DNA of 64,000 nt from Sandaracinus amylolyticus (GTDB lineage: Bacteria; Myxococcota_A; Polyangia; Polyangiales; Sandaracinaceae). The stretch is from positions 7,750,001 to 7,814,000 of the forward strand of contig NZ_CP011125.1 in the NCBI RefSeq assembly GCF_000737325.1, given 5' to 3'. The notes below the pieces were generated by a model. It ran no database searches and had not been told where the DNA came from. It saw only the letters and a list, made by a program, of their open reading frames with translations. A program made the position numbers and the translations under genes. Of this stretch, positions 50,261 to 59,077 are shown one piece after another; position 1 is the first letter of the stretch; the number at the start of each line of letters is the position of its first letter.

Positions 50261-51178
50261 GTGGCCGTGGATCGACTCGACCGCGCGACGCGCACAGACT
50301 CGCCCGCCGTGTCGTCCGGTCGGGACCCCAACGTCGCGCGGCTCACCTACGCGAGCATCGCGGGCAGCCTCGCGATGTCGATCGCGCTGCTGCTCGTGCA
50401 CTTCGCGTTCGGCAGCCAGCTCGCGCTCGCGCAGGCCGCGGACTCGATCTCGGACATGCTCGCGGGCGCCGCGCTGGTGTGGGCGGTGCGCCAGGCGGCG
50501 CAGCCCGCCGACGACGATCATCCGCTCGGGCACGCGCGCGCCGAGCCGCTCGCCGCGCTCGTCGTCGCGGTGCTCGCCGGCGTGCTCTCGGTCGAGGTGC
50601 TGCGCACCGCGGTGGTCGCCCTCGCGACCGGCGCCCAGGCCGAGCTCGACTGGCCGGTCGCGGTCGCGTTCCTCGCGAAGATCGTCTTCAAGGGCACCAT
50701 CGCGGCGCTCGCCTCGCGCGCCCTCGCCCGCCGCGCGAACCCCGCGCTCGACGCGCTCCGGGTCGACGCGCGCAACGACGTGCTCGTCGGGTCGGTCGCG
50801 CTGGTCGGCTACGCGCTCGCGCGCTGGCAGATGCCCGCGGTCGACTCGGTGCTCGCGATCGTGATCGCGATCTACGTCGGGTTCGCGGGGGTGCGCCTCG
50901 CGCGCGAGAACGTCGGGCTGGTCATGGGCGCAGCCGCGCCCGCGGATCGCAAGCACGAGCTCGCGCGCATCGCCGCGCAGGTCGACGGGGTCCGCGCGGT
51001 CGACGAGCTGGTCGCGACCTGGTCGGGCGCGTCGCTCCACGTCCACGTCGAGATCGCGGTCCCCCCCACGATGCCGATCCACGCGGCGCACGACATCGCG
51101 CACGCGGTCGAGGCCCGCCTCGGCCGCGAGGACGACGTCGCGCGGGTGGTCGTGCACGTGAACCCCGCGACGGCCTGA
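50261..51178 (+). CDS. Cation diffusion facilitator metal exporter (Mn-type site)
   Basis: A 305-residue CDF-family transporter. Six hydrophobic segments run from SLAMSIALLLVHFAFG to VLAIVIAIYVGFAG, and a cytoplasmic C-terminal domain (VRAVDELVATWSGASLHVHV) follows. HPLGHARAEPLAAL is the family signature after helix 2. The transport site on helix 2 reads DSISD, and on helix 5 DARND: DxxxD on both. Zinc members have His in these sites, so manganese export is the best guess. The first 20 residues are polar. The GTG at 50261 is used after AAAGAGA; a GTG two codons on is equally possible. It is divergent from the small Roadblock-like gene. Confidence 0.87.
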   Translation: MAVDRLDRATRTDSPAVSSGRDPNVARLTYASIAGSLAMSIALLLVHFAFGSQLALAQAADSISDMLAGAALVWAVRQAAQPADDDHPLGHARAEPLAALVVAVLAGVLSVEVLRTAVVALATGAQAELDWPVAVAFLAKIVFKGTIAALASRALARRANPALDALRVDARNDVLVGSVALVGYALARWQMPAVDSVLAIVIAIYVGFAGVRLARENVGLVMGAAAPADRKHELARIAAQVDGVRAVDELVATWSGASLHVHVEIAVPPTMPIHAAHDIAHAVEARLGREDDVARVVVHVNPATA

Positions 51179-51380
51179 CCGCGCGCGCGCGGGGGACGCG
51201 CGAGGAGCACGGCGGGGTCTGTGATCCCCGCACAGAGCACCGATGGCTCCGCCGATCGGAGCACGCATGGCTCCCGTTTCGCGATTCTGCGCACATTCCG
51301 CTGGGATCGTGAGCGGTACGCGACCTGCACAGGGGCGGGCCGGCTGCGCGTGACGCGCGGAGGAAGAGGAAGGAGCTCGG

Positions 51381-51899
51381 ATGGCTGGCACCGCCCTGAC
51401 GAGGATCGTCGCGCTCGCCACGATCATGATCGCGCCCGCGATGCTCACGGCATGCGCCGGTGACCTCGAGAACCCCGAGCGCTTCGGGCTCGGCGGCGGC
51501 GACGCCGGCGGGGGTGGCGGTGGTCAGGACGCGGGCACGCCTCCGAGCGACGAGGACTCGGGCACGCCCGGGGTCGACGGCGGTGGCGGCGGCGGGCTGA
51601 ACTGGGCCGACGTGCTCGCCGAGAACTGCGCCGGCAGCGGCTGCCACGGCGCGTCGTCGCCCGCGCTCGGGCTCGACGTCGTGAGCGCCGGCGCTCGCGA
51701 TCGCCTCGTGAACGTCGCCGCGACGGGCTGCGCGGATCGCATCCTCGTGGTGCCGGGCGATCCCGACGCGTCGTACCTCCTCGAGAAGATGGAGTCGTCG
51801 ACGCCCGAGTGCGGTGGGCGCATGCCGCTCCTGCGGGGCTCGCTGAGCGACGAGCAGCTGGCGGCGGTTCGCACGTGGATCGCGGGCCTCAGCCCGTGA
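51381..51899 (+). CDS. Lipoprotein with a cytochrome c-like CX4CH motif
   Basis: A 172-residue lipoprotein. The signal peptide ends in the lipobox AMLTAC, followed by a Gly/Asp-rich linker of about 45 residues. A small domain then opens with WADVLAENCAGSGCHGASSP. The CAGSGCH motif (C-x4-CH) resembles the heme site of cytochrome c, but with two extra residues between the Cys, so heme binding is uncertain. Further on, PGDPDASYLLEKMES and GGRMPLLRGSLSDEQLAAVR with WIAGLSP match the C-terminal half of planctomycete-type small cytochromes, including the candidate Met ligand in RMP. The ATG has a strong ribosome site (AAGGAG, 6 bases upstream). It would sit in the periplasm facing electron carriers, if it binds heme. 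Confidence 0.72.
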   Translation: MAGTALTRIVALATIMIAPAMLTACAGDLENPERFGLGGGDAGGGGGGQDAGTPPSDEDSGTPGVDGGGGGGLNWADVLAENCAGSGCHGASSPALGLDVVSAGARDRLVNVAATGCADRILVVPGDPDASYLLEKMESSTPECGGRMPLLRGSLSDEQLAAVRTWIAGLSP

Positions 51900-51972
51900 C
51901 CGTCGCGAACGCCATCGAGAGAACGTGACCGGGACGAAGACGACGACGCCGAGGACGAAGGGACGACGACCC

Positions 51973-53322
51973 ATGCGGAACGCGCTGACCCATGTCTCCA
52001 CCACGATCGGGCTCGCCGCCGCGCTCGCGGCGCTGGTGGGCTCGCTCTCTCCGAGCACGAGCGAGGCGCAGGACCGCCGCGCGATCGTGCTCGACTTCTC
52101 CGGCCCGGGCGCCGACGCGGCGCGCACCGAGGTGGTGCGCTCGCTCGAGGGCGGCGGCTGGGACGTCGCGAGCCCCTCCGAGGTGCAGCGCGCGGCCACG
52201 CGGCTCGGCGCGGATCCAGCCTCGCCCGAGGTCGCCGGCGAGATCGGCGCGCGCGCGATCGTCGAGGGACGCGTGACGCGTCGCGGCCGGCGCTTCCAGC
52301 TGCGCGTGACCGTCAGCGACGCGTCGAGCGGCGCGCAGCTCGCGGAAGAGACGTTCTCGGGGCGCGGCGCGGGCCGCCTCCGCGCGCAGGTGCGCAGCCA
52401 GCTCTTCGACCGCATCGGGTTCTCGATGTCGCAGGGCAACGCGCCCGGGCGCGCCGCGTCGGGTGGCTCGTCGTCGCGCGCTTCGTCGCGCGACATGAGC
52501 GACATCGAGGACGAGGCGCCCCCCGCGCTGTCGCGCCGCGGTGCTGACGACGACGACGACGGCGAGGACGCCGAGGAGTCGAGCTCGAGCCGCGGCGACG
52601 CGAGCGGGCCGCAGCTCTCGCCGCTCTGGGTCGCGATCGGCGCGTCGGGCTTCTCGCGCGACTACTCGTACAACGACGACATCTTCCTCACGCTGCGCCC
52701 CTACCAGCTGCCGATCGGCTGGACCCTCCGCGCGCAGGCGCGCTGGTACCCGGCGGCGCACTTCACCCAGGACTTCCTCGCGAACCTCGGCGTCGAGCTC
52801 TACCTCGGCGGCGCGATCGGCATCCAGTCGCGCCAGCGCGACGGCACGACGTACCCGACGGACTCGATCGACATCCGCGGCGGCGCGGATCTGCGCATCC
52901 CGCTCGCGCCGCTCGAGCTCGGCATCGGCGTCGGCGGTGGCATCCACACGTTCGCGCTCGGCGCGTCGAGCGGCGGCAACACCGCCGCGCTCCCGAACGT
53001 CGAGTACCAGTTCCTCCGTCCCGCGGTGCGCGCCCGCCTCGACGTCGGCGCCGGCATCTACACCGAGGCGTCGTTCGGCTGGCGCGTGCTCACCGGCACC
53101 GGCGCGCTCGGGACGTGGTTCCCGCGCAACTCGGGCACCGGCATGGATCTCGGCGCGCACCTCGGCTGGGAGAGCGACATCGGCGTGGGCGTGCGCGCCG
53201 GCTTCGAGATGGCTCGCTACTGGTTCTCGATGAACCCCGAGCCGGGCGACACGTACATCGCGGGCGGCGCGGCCGATCAGTACCTCTCGGGCTCGGTCGA
53301 CCTCGTCTGGCGCATGCGCTGA
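51973..53322 (+). CDS. Exported protein with C-terminal beta-barrel-like domain
   Basis: A 449-residue exported protein. The ATG at 51973 begins a signal peptide (AALAALVGSLSPSTSEAQ) cleaved near residue 33. Residues 35-150 form a small domain (RRAIVLDFSGPGADAARTEV, then GARAIVEGRVTRRGRRFQLR) like the TolB-N/CsgG-type domains seen in outer-membrane proteins. A Ser/Asp-rich acidic linker (ADDDDDGEDAEESSSS) follows. The last 240 residues alternate aromatic and polar strands (GWTLRAQARWYPAAHF, YLSGSVDLVWRMR) and end in Arg after an aromatic strand, fitting an outer-membrane barrel. Function unknown. A strong hairpin 8 bp past the stop should end its transcript. Confidence 0.75.
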   Translation: MRNALTHVSTTIGLAAALAALVGSLSPSTSEAQDRRAIVLDFSGPGADAARTEVVRSLEGGGWDVASPSEVQRAATRLGADPASPEVAGEIGARAIVEGRVTRRGRRFQLRVTVSDASSGAQLAEETFSGRGAGRLRAQVRSQLFDRIGFSMSQGNAPGRAASGGSSSRASSRDMSDIEDEAPPALSRRGADDDDDGEDAEESSSSRGDASGPQLSPLWVAIGASGFSRDYSYNDDIFLTLRPYQLPIGWTLRAQARWYPAAHFTQDFLANLGVELYLGGAIGIQSRQRDGTTYPTDSIDIRGGADLRIPLAPLELGIGVGGGIHTFALGASSGGNTAALPNVEYQFLRPAVRARLDVGAGIYTEASFGWRVLTGTGALGTWFPRNSGTGMDLGAHLGWESDIGVGVRAGFEMARYWFSMNPEPGDTYIAGGAADQYLSGSVDLVWRMR

Positions 53323-53329
53323 GTCTTTC

Positions 53330-53355
53330 GGGAGGGGTCTTGGAAGACCCCTCCC
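53330..53355 (+). terminator. Strong hairpin after the outer-membrane-like gene
   Basis: GGGAGGGGTCTT and AAGACCCCTCCC form a perfect 12-bp stem with a two-base loop, starting 8 bp after the stop codon at 53322. A C-run follows rather than a T-run, so it may slow or end transcription without the usual U-tract. Confidence 0.65.
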
Positions 53356-53462
53356 CCCGACCGGCGGAGCCGGATCGGGGCCCCTACCCCGAACACTGCG
53401 CGCGGGGCCCCAGCCCCGCTTGCTCTCGCCCGCGAACGCGCCGACGCCGGGCGCGACACCAC

Positions 53463-53498
53463 GAGCCCGGTCGGGGATCCCATCCCCCGGCCGGGCTC
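53463..53498 (+). terminator. Second GC-rich hairpin followed by TTCTCGT
   Basis: GAGCCCGG at 53463 pairs with CCGGGCTC at 53491-53498, and inner bases CGGGGAT/ATCCCCCG extend the stem around a CCC loop. TTCTC follows on the plus strand. It stands 40 bp before the glycosyltransferase start at 53538. Between the two hairpins (53356-53462) lies another GC-rich dyad near 53376-53418 but no gene. Confidence 0.55.
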
Positions 53499-53537
53499 TT
53501 CTCGTCGTGACCGCGCAGGTGCCTACATCTCGCGAGC

Positions 53538-54545
53538 ATGGGTGGTCTCGCCGAGGTCGGGTGCGTCCTGATCGGGCGCAACGAGGGCGTGCGGCTCGTC
53601 CGCTGCTTCGACTCGCTGTCCGCGCTGCTCGCGCCCGGGGATGCGACACGCGTCGTCTACGTCGACTCGGGATCGACCGACGGCAGCGTCGCCGCCGCGC
53701 GTGCGCGCGGGATCGAGGTCGTCGAGCTGGATCCATCGGTGCCGTTCACCGCGGCGCGCGCGCGCAACGCAGGCGTCGAGCGGTTGCTCGAGATCGCGCC
53801 CGCGCTGCGCTACGTGCAGTTCGTCGACGGCGACTGCGAGGTGATGCCGGGGTGGATCGAGACCGCGCGCGCGCGGCTCGATGCCGATCGCGACCTCGCG
53901 GTGGTGTGCGGGCGTCGTCGCGAGCGCAGGCCCGACGCGAGCGTGTGGAACCGCATCACCGACGTCGAGTGGGACACGCCGGTCGGCGATGCCGCCGCGT
54001 GCGGCGGCGACTCGATGATGCGGCTCGACGCGTTCCGCGCGGCGGGTGGCTTCGACGCGACCCTCATCGCCGGCGAGGAGCCCGATCTCTGCGCGCGCAT
54101 GCGCGACCTCGGGTGGCGGATCGAGCGCGTCGACGCCGAGATGACGCTGCACGACGCGGCGATGACGCGCGCGTCGCAGTGGTGGAAGCGCTGCGTGCGA
54201 TCGGGGCACGCCTCGGCGGAGCACGCCTACCGTCGCGCGCGGGTGCGCGGCGTGCGCGCGCGCAGCGCGGAGAACCGCATCTGGCTGTGGGGCGCGCTCG
54301 TGCCCGCGGCAGCGGCCGGGCTCGCGGTGCCGACGTTCGGCGCGAGCCTGGCGCTGCTCGGTGGCTATCCGCTCTCCGCGTGGCGCGCCTACCGCGCGAC
54401 GCGCCGCCGCGGGCGGCGGCGGCGCGACGCCGCGACCTACGCCGTCGCGATCACGATCGCGAAGTTCGCGGAGCTGCAGGGCGTGCTGCAGTTCCATCGC
54501 GCGCGGCTGCGCGGCGAGCGCGTGCGGCTCATCGAGTACAAGTGA
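53538..54545 (+). CDS. Family 2 glycosyltransferase (membrane-associated)
   Basis: A 335-residue GT-A glycosyltransferase. The start of the fold reads VGCVLIGRNEGVRLVRCFDS, then VVYVDSGSTDGSVAAARARG. DGDCEV is the metal-binding DXD. GGDSMMRLDAFRAAGGFDAT is the acceptor side, then GEEPDLCARMRDLGW. Two hydrophobic segments near the C-terminus (IWLWGALVPAAAAGLAVPTF and LALLGGYPLSAWRAY) tie it to the inner membrane. It should add sugars to a lipid-linked or surface glycan. TACATC ends 8 bases before the ATG at 53538. The stop (TGA) directly abuts the convergent lipoprotein's stop, so the two ends are back to back (TGATCA). Confidence 0.87.
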   Translation: MGGLAEVGCVLIGRNEGVRLVRCFDSLSALLAPGDATRVVYVDSGSTDGSVAAARARGIEVVELDPSVPFTAARARNAGVERLLEIAPALRYVQFVDGDCEVMPGWIETARARLDADRDLAVVCGRRRERRPDASVWNRITDVEWDTPVGDAAACGGDSMMRLDAFRAAGGFDATLIAGEEPDLCARMRDLGWRIERVDAEMTLHDAAMTRASQWWKRCVRSGHASAEHAYRRARVRGVRARSAENRIWLWGALVPAAAAGLAVPTFGASLALLGGYPLSAWRAYRATRRRGRRRRDAATYAVAITIAKFAELQGVLQFHRARLRGERVRLIEYK

Positions 54546-56348
54546 TCACTCGCTCGCGCAGTGGATGACGACGACGCCGCGCCGCGCGATCGCGATGCGG
54601 CCCGGCGCGACCGCGAGGTGATCGAAGCCCGCGGCCGGCACCGGCGTCGACCACACCTCGCGCAGCGTGCCGTCGTCGATCGCCAGCATCGTCTCGTGCT
54701 CGGCGCGGATCGACACCACGCGCCCCCACGCGTCGAAGCGCGTCGCCATCGCGGGCGACGATCGCGCGAAGCGCGCCACGAACGTCTCGGGGTCGAGCAC
54801 CTCGAGCCCTTCGCCGCCGATCACCGCGAGCCGTCCGTCGAGCGCGAAGTCGAGCGGCGGGCCCGCGCTGTGCCCGCCGACCGCGAGCGTGCCGATCAGG
54901 CGCCCCGTCGCGACCTCGAAGACCTGCGCGCGACCGGCGTGGATCACCGCGTAGCGCCCTCCGTCGGCCGACTCGATCACCCGATCGACCGCCGCGAGCG
55001 CGTGGGTGCGCGCGATCTCGCCGCCGCGGATCCCGACGACGCGCAGCTCGCGCGCGCCCGGGCTCCAGACGTACGCGTGGCGCGCGCCGAGCCCCACGAC
55101 CCACGCGTCGCCGACCTCGTGCACGATCGCGCCCTCGCCTTCGACCGGCTCGATCGTGAGCGTCGTGCCGGTGACGTACGCGATCGCGCTGCCGCGGCCC
55201 TGCACCGGACCGGTCGCGAGCTCGCGCGCGGGCGTGATGCGATCCGGTCGGTACACGCGCGTCGTGGTGGCCATCGCGACGACGAGCCGGTCGGGCGTGA
55301 CGAAGTGCAGCCCATGCTCGACGTCGACGTCGACGTCGGCGCGCACCGGCGCGCCGTCCTCGCCCTCGACGACGATCGTGCGATCCGACGCGCCCGCGAG
55401 CGCGCCTCCCGCGAACGCCGGCAGCGTGCTCGGCGTGAACGTGCGCTCGACGCGCGGCGTCGCGCCCTGCACGTCGACGACGTCGCCGCTGCCGAGCAGC
55501 ACGCGCGGCTCGGACGACGACGCCGCGATGCCGTGCTCGGGCCCGCCGCCCGCGATCGCGCGCACCGTCGTTCCGTCGGGCTCGACGATCAGCGCGCGCT
55601 CCGAGGGGTCCCGCCGGAGCGTCGTCGCCAGCGCGCCGCCCGACGTGAACGCGATCTCCGCAGGCACGCCGTCGTCGATCCCGACGACCTCGCGCACCAC
55701 ACGATCCGCGCCGTGCACGAGCACGCGCCCCGGCGTCCCGATCGCGACGAGCCCGCCGTGCCACGCGGCGACGCGCACGCCGCGCGTGGCGTCGGCCTCG
55801 TCGAACGCGATCGGATCGCCGAAGGGCGGCTGCACGAGCACGCCGCGCGCGAGCGGTCGCACCGTCGCGGGATCGAGCCCCGCGAGGAGGAACGACGCCG
55901 CGAGCAGCGGTGGCTCGTGGCGCGCGCGCTCGGTGCGCGCGCCGCTGCGGACGTCGATGTCGAAGCTCGCGCGCGGCGTCACCGCGCGCACGGTGCGCCC
56001 GTCCTCGGTGATCGCGACGGCGAGCACCGGCGCGTCGGGCAGCAGGTGCTCGGCGAGCACCCACGCGTCGGGCACGCGCACGACGAGCACCGCGCCCACG
56101 TCGGACCCGACCGCGACGAGCGAGCCCGCGCCGTCGATCGCGGTCGGCGTCCCGAGCCCGATCACGTCGCACGGCTCGAACCGCGTCGGAGGTGGGCCCG
56201 CGTCGACGTCGGGATCGGTCACACCGATCATCGCGTCCGGGGGGAGCACCACGAATCCACCTCCGTCGCGCTCGGCGACGTGGGACTCGGCGCACCCGGA
56301 CAGCAGGAACGACGAGAGAAGGCAACCGGCGAGAGAAAGGAAGCGCAT
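54546..56348 (-). CDS. Large beta-propeller-like lipoprotein of unknown function
   Basis: A 600-residue lipoprotein. The signal peptide MRFLSLAGCLLSSFLLSGCA ends in lipobox LSGC. Repeated strand-turn units such as AIDGAGSLVAVGSDVGAVLV, LAVAITEDGRTVRAVT, DRVIESADGGRYAVIHAG and FALDGRLAVIGGEGLEVL resemble WD40/quinoprotein blades and suggest at least seven, hence a propeller. No catalytic motif is evident. An A/T-rich stretch (CGATTAAGCTCGATTAAACG) lies 30-50 bp upstream of the ATG and could hold its promoter. The stop touches that of the glycosyltransferase. Neighbouring lipoproteins of the window share the short linker but not this length. Confidence 0.75.
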   Translation of the reverse strand: MRFLSLAGCLLSSFLLSGCAESHVAERDGGGFVVLPPDAMIGVTDPDVDAGPPPTRFEPCDVIGLGTPTAIDGAGSLVAVGSDVGAVLVVRVPDAWVLAEHLLPDAPVLAVAITEDGRTVRAVTPRASFDIDVRSGARTERARHEPPLLAASFLLAGLDPATVRPLARGVLVQPPFGDPIAFDEADATRGVRVAAWHGGLVAIGTPGRVLVHGADRVVREVVGIDDGVPAEIAFTSGGALATTLRRDPSERALIVEPDGTTVRAIAGGGPEHGIAASSSEPRVLLGSGDVVDVQGATPRVERTFTPSTLPAFAGGALAGASDRTIVVEGEDGAPVRADVDVDVEHGLHFVTPDRLVVAMATTTRVYRPDRITPARELATGPVQGRGSAIAYVTGTTLTIEPVEGEGAIVHEVGDAWVVGLGARHAYVWSPGARELRVVGIRGGEIARTHALAAVDRVIESADGGRYAVIHAGRAQVFEVATGRLIGTLAVGGHSAGPPLDFALDGRLAVIGGEGLEVLDPETFVARFARSSPAMATRFDAWGRVVSIRAEHETMLAIDDGTLREVWSTPVPAAGFDHLAVAPGRIAIARRGVVVIHCASE

Positions 56349-56407
56349 CGGCGCAGCATCCGCACGCGGCGCGCAGACCTGCGATTAAGCTCGATTAAAC
56401 GTCGCGA

Positions 56408-57166
56408 TCAGAGGTTCACGCGCCAGCCCGCCGACTCCCAGCGCAGGATCGCGCGGCCGAGCGGCTCGGGGTGGCGCATCGCGATCGCGTGCGTCGCGTC
56501 GAACAGGCTGTCGACCTGCGGCGCGGCCGCGATGAGGAGCACCCCGCGCGCAGGCGCCGCGGCGAGCATCGATCCGCCGAGCGCTTCTTCGATCACCGGC
56601 CACTGCGGCGTGAGCAGCAGCCGATCGCACTCGTGCAGGTCGCCGACGTCGCGCACGTAGACGCCGGGATGCCCCGGCAGATCTTCGAACGCGTCCGCGG
56701 GCGGCAAGCGCGCCGCGAGGTTCGCGAGCGCGACGTCGTGGAGGCGCGCGGGATCGATCAGCCCGAGCGCGCCGAGCGCCTGCGCGGTGGGGAACAGCGT
56801 CGAGGCCGGACGATCGACGCCGTAGACGATCGTCAGGTCGCCCGCGAGCGGGCGCGAGATGCACCCGCGCAGCGCGAACTGCACGAGCTCGCGCGAGCGC
56901 AGCGTCGCGATCACGTCCTCGACGCGATCGGGCGGTGGCTCGATCGCGTCGGCGACGGTCTGCATGAACATCGCGACCGCCTGATCGCGCTCGCGATCGC
57001 CGGGACAGCTCGCGAGGTGCGTGCGCAGCCGATCGAGCCGCAGGTCGATCGAGCGCGCATCGGGGAGCCGGACCGTGATCGACGAGACGCTCGTCACGTC
57101 GACGCGCGCGTGCGGCCAACGTCGTTCGATGCGTCCCGCGACCTCGCGCGCGAGGGTGTCGTCCAC
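56408..57166 (-). CDS. Soluble protein of unknown function (DUF1444-like)
   Basis: A 252-residue soluble protein. SSITVRLPDARSIDLRLDRL near the start, and PLAGDLTIVYGVDRPASTLF in the middle, resemble DUF1444 proteins, but I am not sure. Other landmarks are DLPGHPGVYVRDVGDLHECD and, at the C-terminus, GRAILRWESAGWRVNL. There is no signal peptide, membrane segment or catalytic motif. The GTG at 57166 is used; TACAGT ends 6 bases before it, a probable leaderless start. It lies 24 bp downstream of the HAD-IG nucleotidase gene but seems to have its own promoter. Confidence 0.62.
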   Translation of the reverse strand: MDDTLAREVAGRIERRWPHARVDVTSVSSITVRLPDARSIDLRLDRLRTHLASCPGDRERDQAVAMFMQTVADAIEPPPDRVEDVIATLRSRELVQFALRGCISRPLAGDLTIVYGVDRPASTLFPTAQALGALGLIDPARLHDVALANLAARLPPADAFEDLPGHPGVYVRDVGDLHECDRLLLTPQWPVIEEALGGSMLAAAPARGVLLIAAAPQVDSLFDATHAIAMRHPEPLGRAILRWESAGWRVNL

Positions 57167-57190
57167 GCCGGGACTGTAGCGCGCCCGCGA

Positions 57191-58711
57191 TCAGTCCTCG
57201 ACGCCGCCCTCGGGGCCCGAGTCGTGCGGCAGCGAGCCGCGTGGCGAGCGCAGGTACACGAACGGCGTCGAGTACAGGAAGTTCGAGACCCGCGACGTGT
57301 ACACGTCCGCGTGGCGCTCGATCTGCCGCGCGAGGTGGCTCTTGTCGTTGCCCGTGCGCAGCAGCAGGCCCCAGCGCGGGCTCACGAGCTCGCCCGACTT
57401 GCGGGCGAGCGGCCCGATCCGCTCGTCGAGCGCGACCAGCTCCGCGCGCAGCTCGCGCATCCGCGCCCGCAGCGAGCCGATCGTCACGCCCTGGGGCACC
57501 GGCCCGTAGCCGTGCTCGAGGCGCTGCAGCGCGATGCGCATCTGCGAGTAGCGATGCTCGAGCAGCTCCTTGTCGTGCATGCGCGCGCTCAGCTCGCGCT
57601 GCACCGGCTTGAACGACTCGAGCGCCTCGAGCTCGCCCTCGAGATCACGCAGCACGAGGCAGGTGCGCCAGCGGTTGACGCTCTTGCTCACGTTCACGTC
57701 GGCGAAGATGTGATCGCCGACGAAGAGCAGCGACTCGCCCGGGATGCCGAGGCTCGACTCGACGAGGCGCGCGTTGCCCCCGAGGTACGCCTTGCCGAGC
57801 TGCAGCTTGCCCTGGACCGGGAAGAGGCGCCCCGCCTCGTCGAGCACCTCGAAGGCGGGCATGCGCTCGGTGAAGAACGCGGGCTTGCGCGCGGCGACGA
57901 TCACGAGGTCGAACAGGTCGCGCCACGTCTGCCCGTCGGGCATGTAGCGATCGAACGCGTACGACATCATCGCCTGCGTGTAGTGCCACTCGGAGTTCGT
58001 GATGATCACGAGCTTCTTGCCGGCGGCGCGCAGATCCTTGAGCGCGAGCGGGAGCTCCTCGTCGAGCTGCACGTACTGCTCGGGCGCCGCGATGATCTCC
58101 GCCTTGAGCTCGCCTTCCATGTGCGTCGCGTCGAGGCTGCGGCGCACGACCTCGTAGAGCTGCAGGTAGCTCATCACGCCCTCGCCCGCGGGATCGGCGG
58201 GGTCGACGCCGGGCGACGAGAGCCGCTGCACGTGCAGCTTGCCGTCGTCGAGCAGGTCGACGAGCTGCGCGAACATGCACGCCTCGCTCAGCGAGAAGAG
58301 CGTGTTGAGGAACACCCAGCGCGCGTCCGCGAGGTCGACGACGGTGCGCTCGTACGCGGCGCGCTGGTCCTCGAAGGACATGATGCGCGTGCCGTGCGCG
58401 GCGCGCTTCACGTAGCCGAAGCGGTTGGCCTTGACGAGGTTGCCACGCGGCACGTCGAGGATGAGGCCGAGCGCCGCGATGTCGGGATCGAACTCGAGGT
58501 GCTCGATCGGGAACCCACGCGCGACGAGCCGCCGCTTCAGGTGCTCGTACGCGCGCTGCTCCCACACGTGCACGTGGTAGTGCACGAGCGTGTAGTCCAT
58601 GTCGAAGCCGATCGCCTCGATGCCGCGGAAGTTGAGGGTTCGGTTGCAGAACACGCGGCGAGCAGGAGGCGGGAGCTCGGCTCGCTCCAGCGCAGAGAGC
58701 GCATCGGACAT
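57191..58711 (-). CDS. HAD-IG family 5'-nucleotidase
   Basis: A 506-residue cytosolic purine-5'-nucleotidase-like enzyme. The HAD nucleophile motif is GFDMDYTLVHY (Asp37 and Asp39 in DxDxT). Motif II/III follow around KLVIITNSEWHYTQAMM, and the acidic motif lies in LLFVGDHIFADVN. The length and layout match the HAD-IG group (human cN-II-like), which removes phosphate from IMP or GMP. No signal peptide. The ATG at 58711 starts MSDALSAL; a TAGCAG word lies 7 bases upstream. It is the first gene of a minus-strand pair with the DUF1444-like protein. Confidence 0.88.
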   Translation of the reverse strand: MSDALSALERAELPPPARRVFCNRTLNFRGIEAIGFDMDYTLVHYHVHVWEQRAYEHLKRRLVARGFPIEHLEFDPDIAALGLILDVPRGNLVKANRFGYVKRAAHGTRIMSFEDQRAAYERTVVDLADARWVFLNTLFSLSEACMFAQLVDLLDDGKLHVQRLSSPGVDPADPAGEGVMSYLQLYEVVRRSLDATHMEGELKAEIIAAPEQYVQLDEELPLALKDLRAAGKKLVIITNSEWHYTQAMMSYAFDRYMPDGQTWRDLFDLVIVAARKPAFFTERMPAFEVLDEAGRLFPVQGKLQLGKAYLGGNARLVESSLGIPGESLLFVGDHIFADVNVSKSVNRWRTCLVLRDLEGELEALESFKPVQRELSARMHDKELLEHRYSQMRIALQRLEHGYGPVPQGVTIGSLRARMRELRAELVALDERIGPLARKSGELVSPRWGLLLRTGNDKSHLARQIERHADVYTSRVSNFLYSTPFVYLRSPRGSLPHDSGPEGGVED

Positions 58712-59077
58712 GCGGCTACTGCTAGCACGTCGCGCGCGAGGAACGGCTGCTCGCGTGTTGCGCCGACGAGACGGGCGCTCCCGGATCTCCGGAGGGGTGC
58801 GCTCGATGCCGAATTGCGCGCTGCCGAACGTTCGCAGCGCCCCATTCGCCGCCGATCCACGGCGATGTCGAGGGGTTGCAGCGCGTGATACGCCGGCGTG
58901 ACGCGCGCTGCCGACCCTTCGGAGAGATGCATTCGACGCCGAAACACGCGCCGTGGAACGCCGCGAGCGCGCGTTGCGCCGTCGAATGCTGCGCTGCCGG
59001 CGGTCCCCAGCGCCCGTTTCGTCGGCGCCACACGCGCCGTGACCGCTGGAGGCGTGCGCTCCGCGCGCGGGCGGCGA
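58712..59077. other. 366-bp gene-free stretch with degenerate inverted repeats
   Basis: No gene is visible here on either strand; the open frames read as Arg/Ala-rich noise. TTGCGCCGACGAGACGGGCGCT near 58758 recurs inverted near 59032-59012 (GGCGCCGACGAAACGGGCGCT). Words such as GCGCGCTGCCG and CATTCGACG recur several times between. It could be an old, decayed mobile or foldback element. No transposase remnant is found. Confidence 0.45.

Noticed and set aside
51225-51290. Repeated GAGCAC...ATGGCTCC words before the cytochrome-like lipoprotein
   Set aside because: Only two short imperfect copies; too weak to claim an operator.
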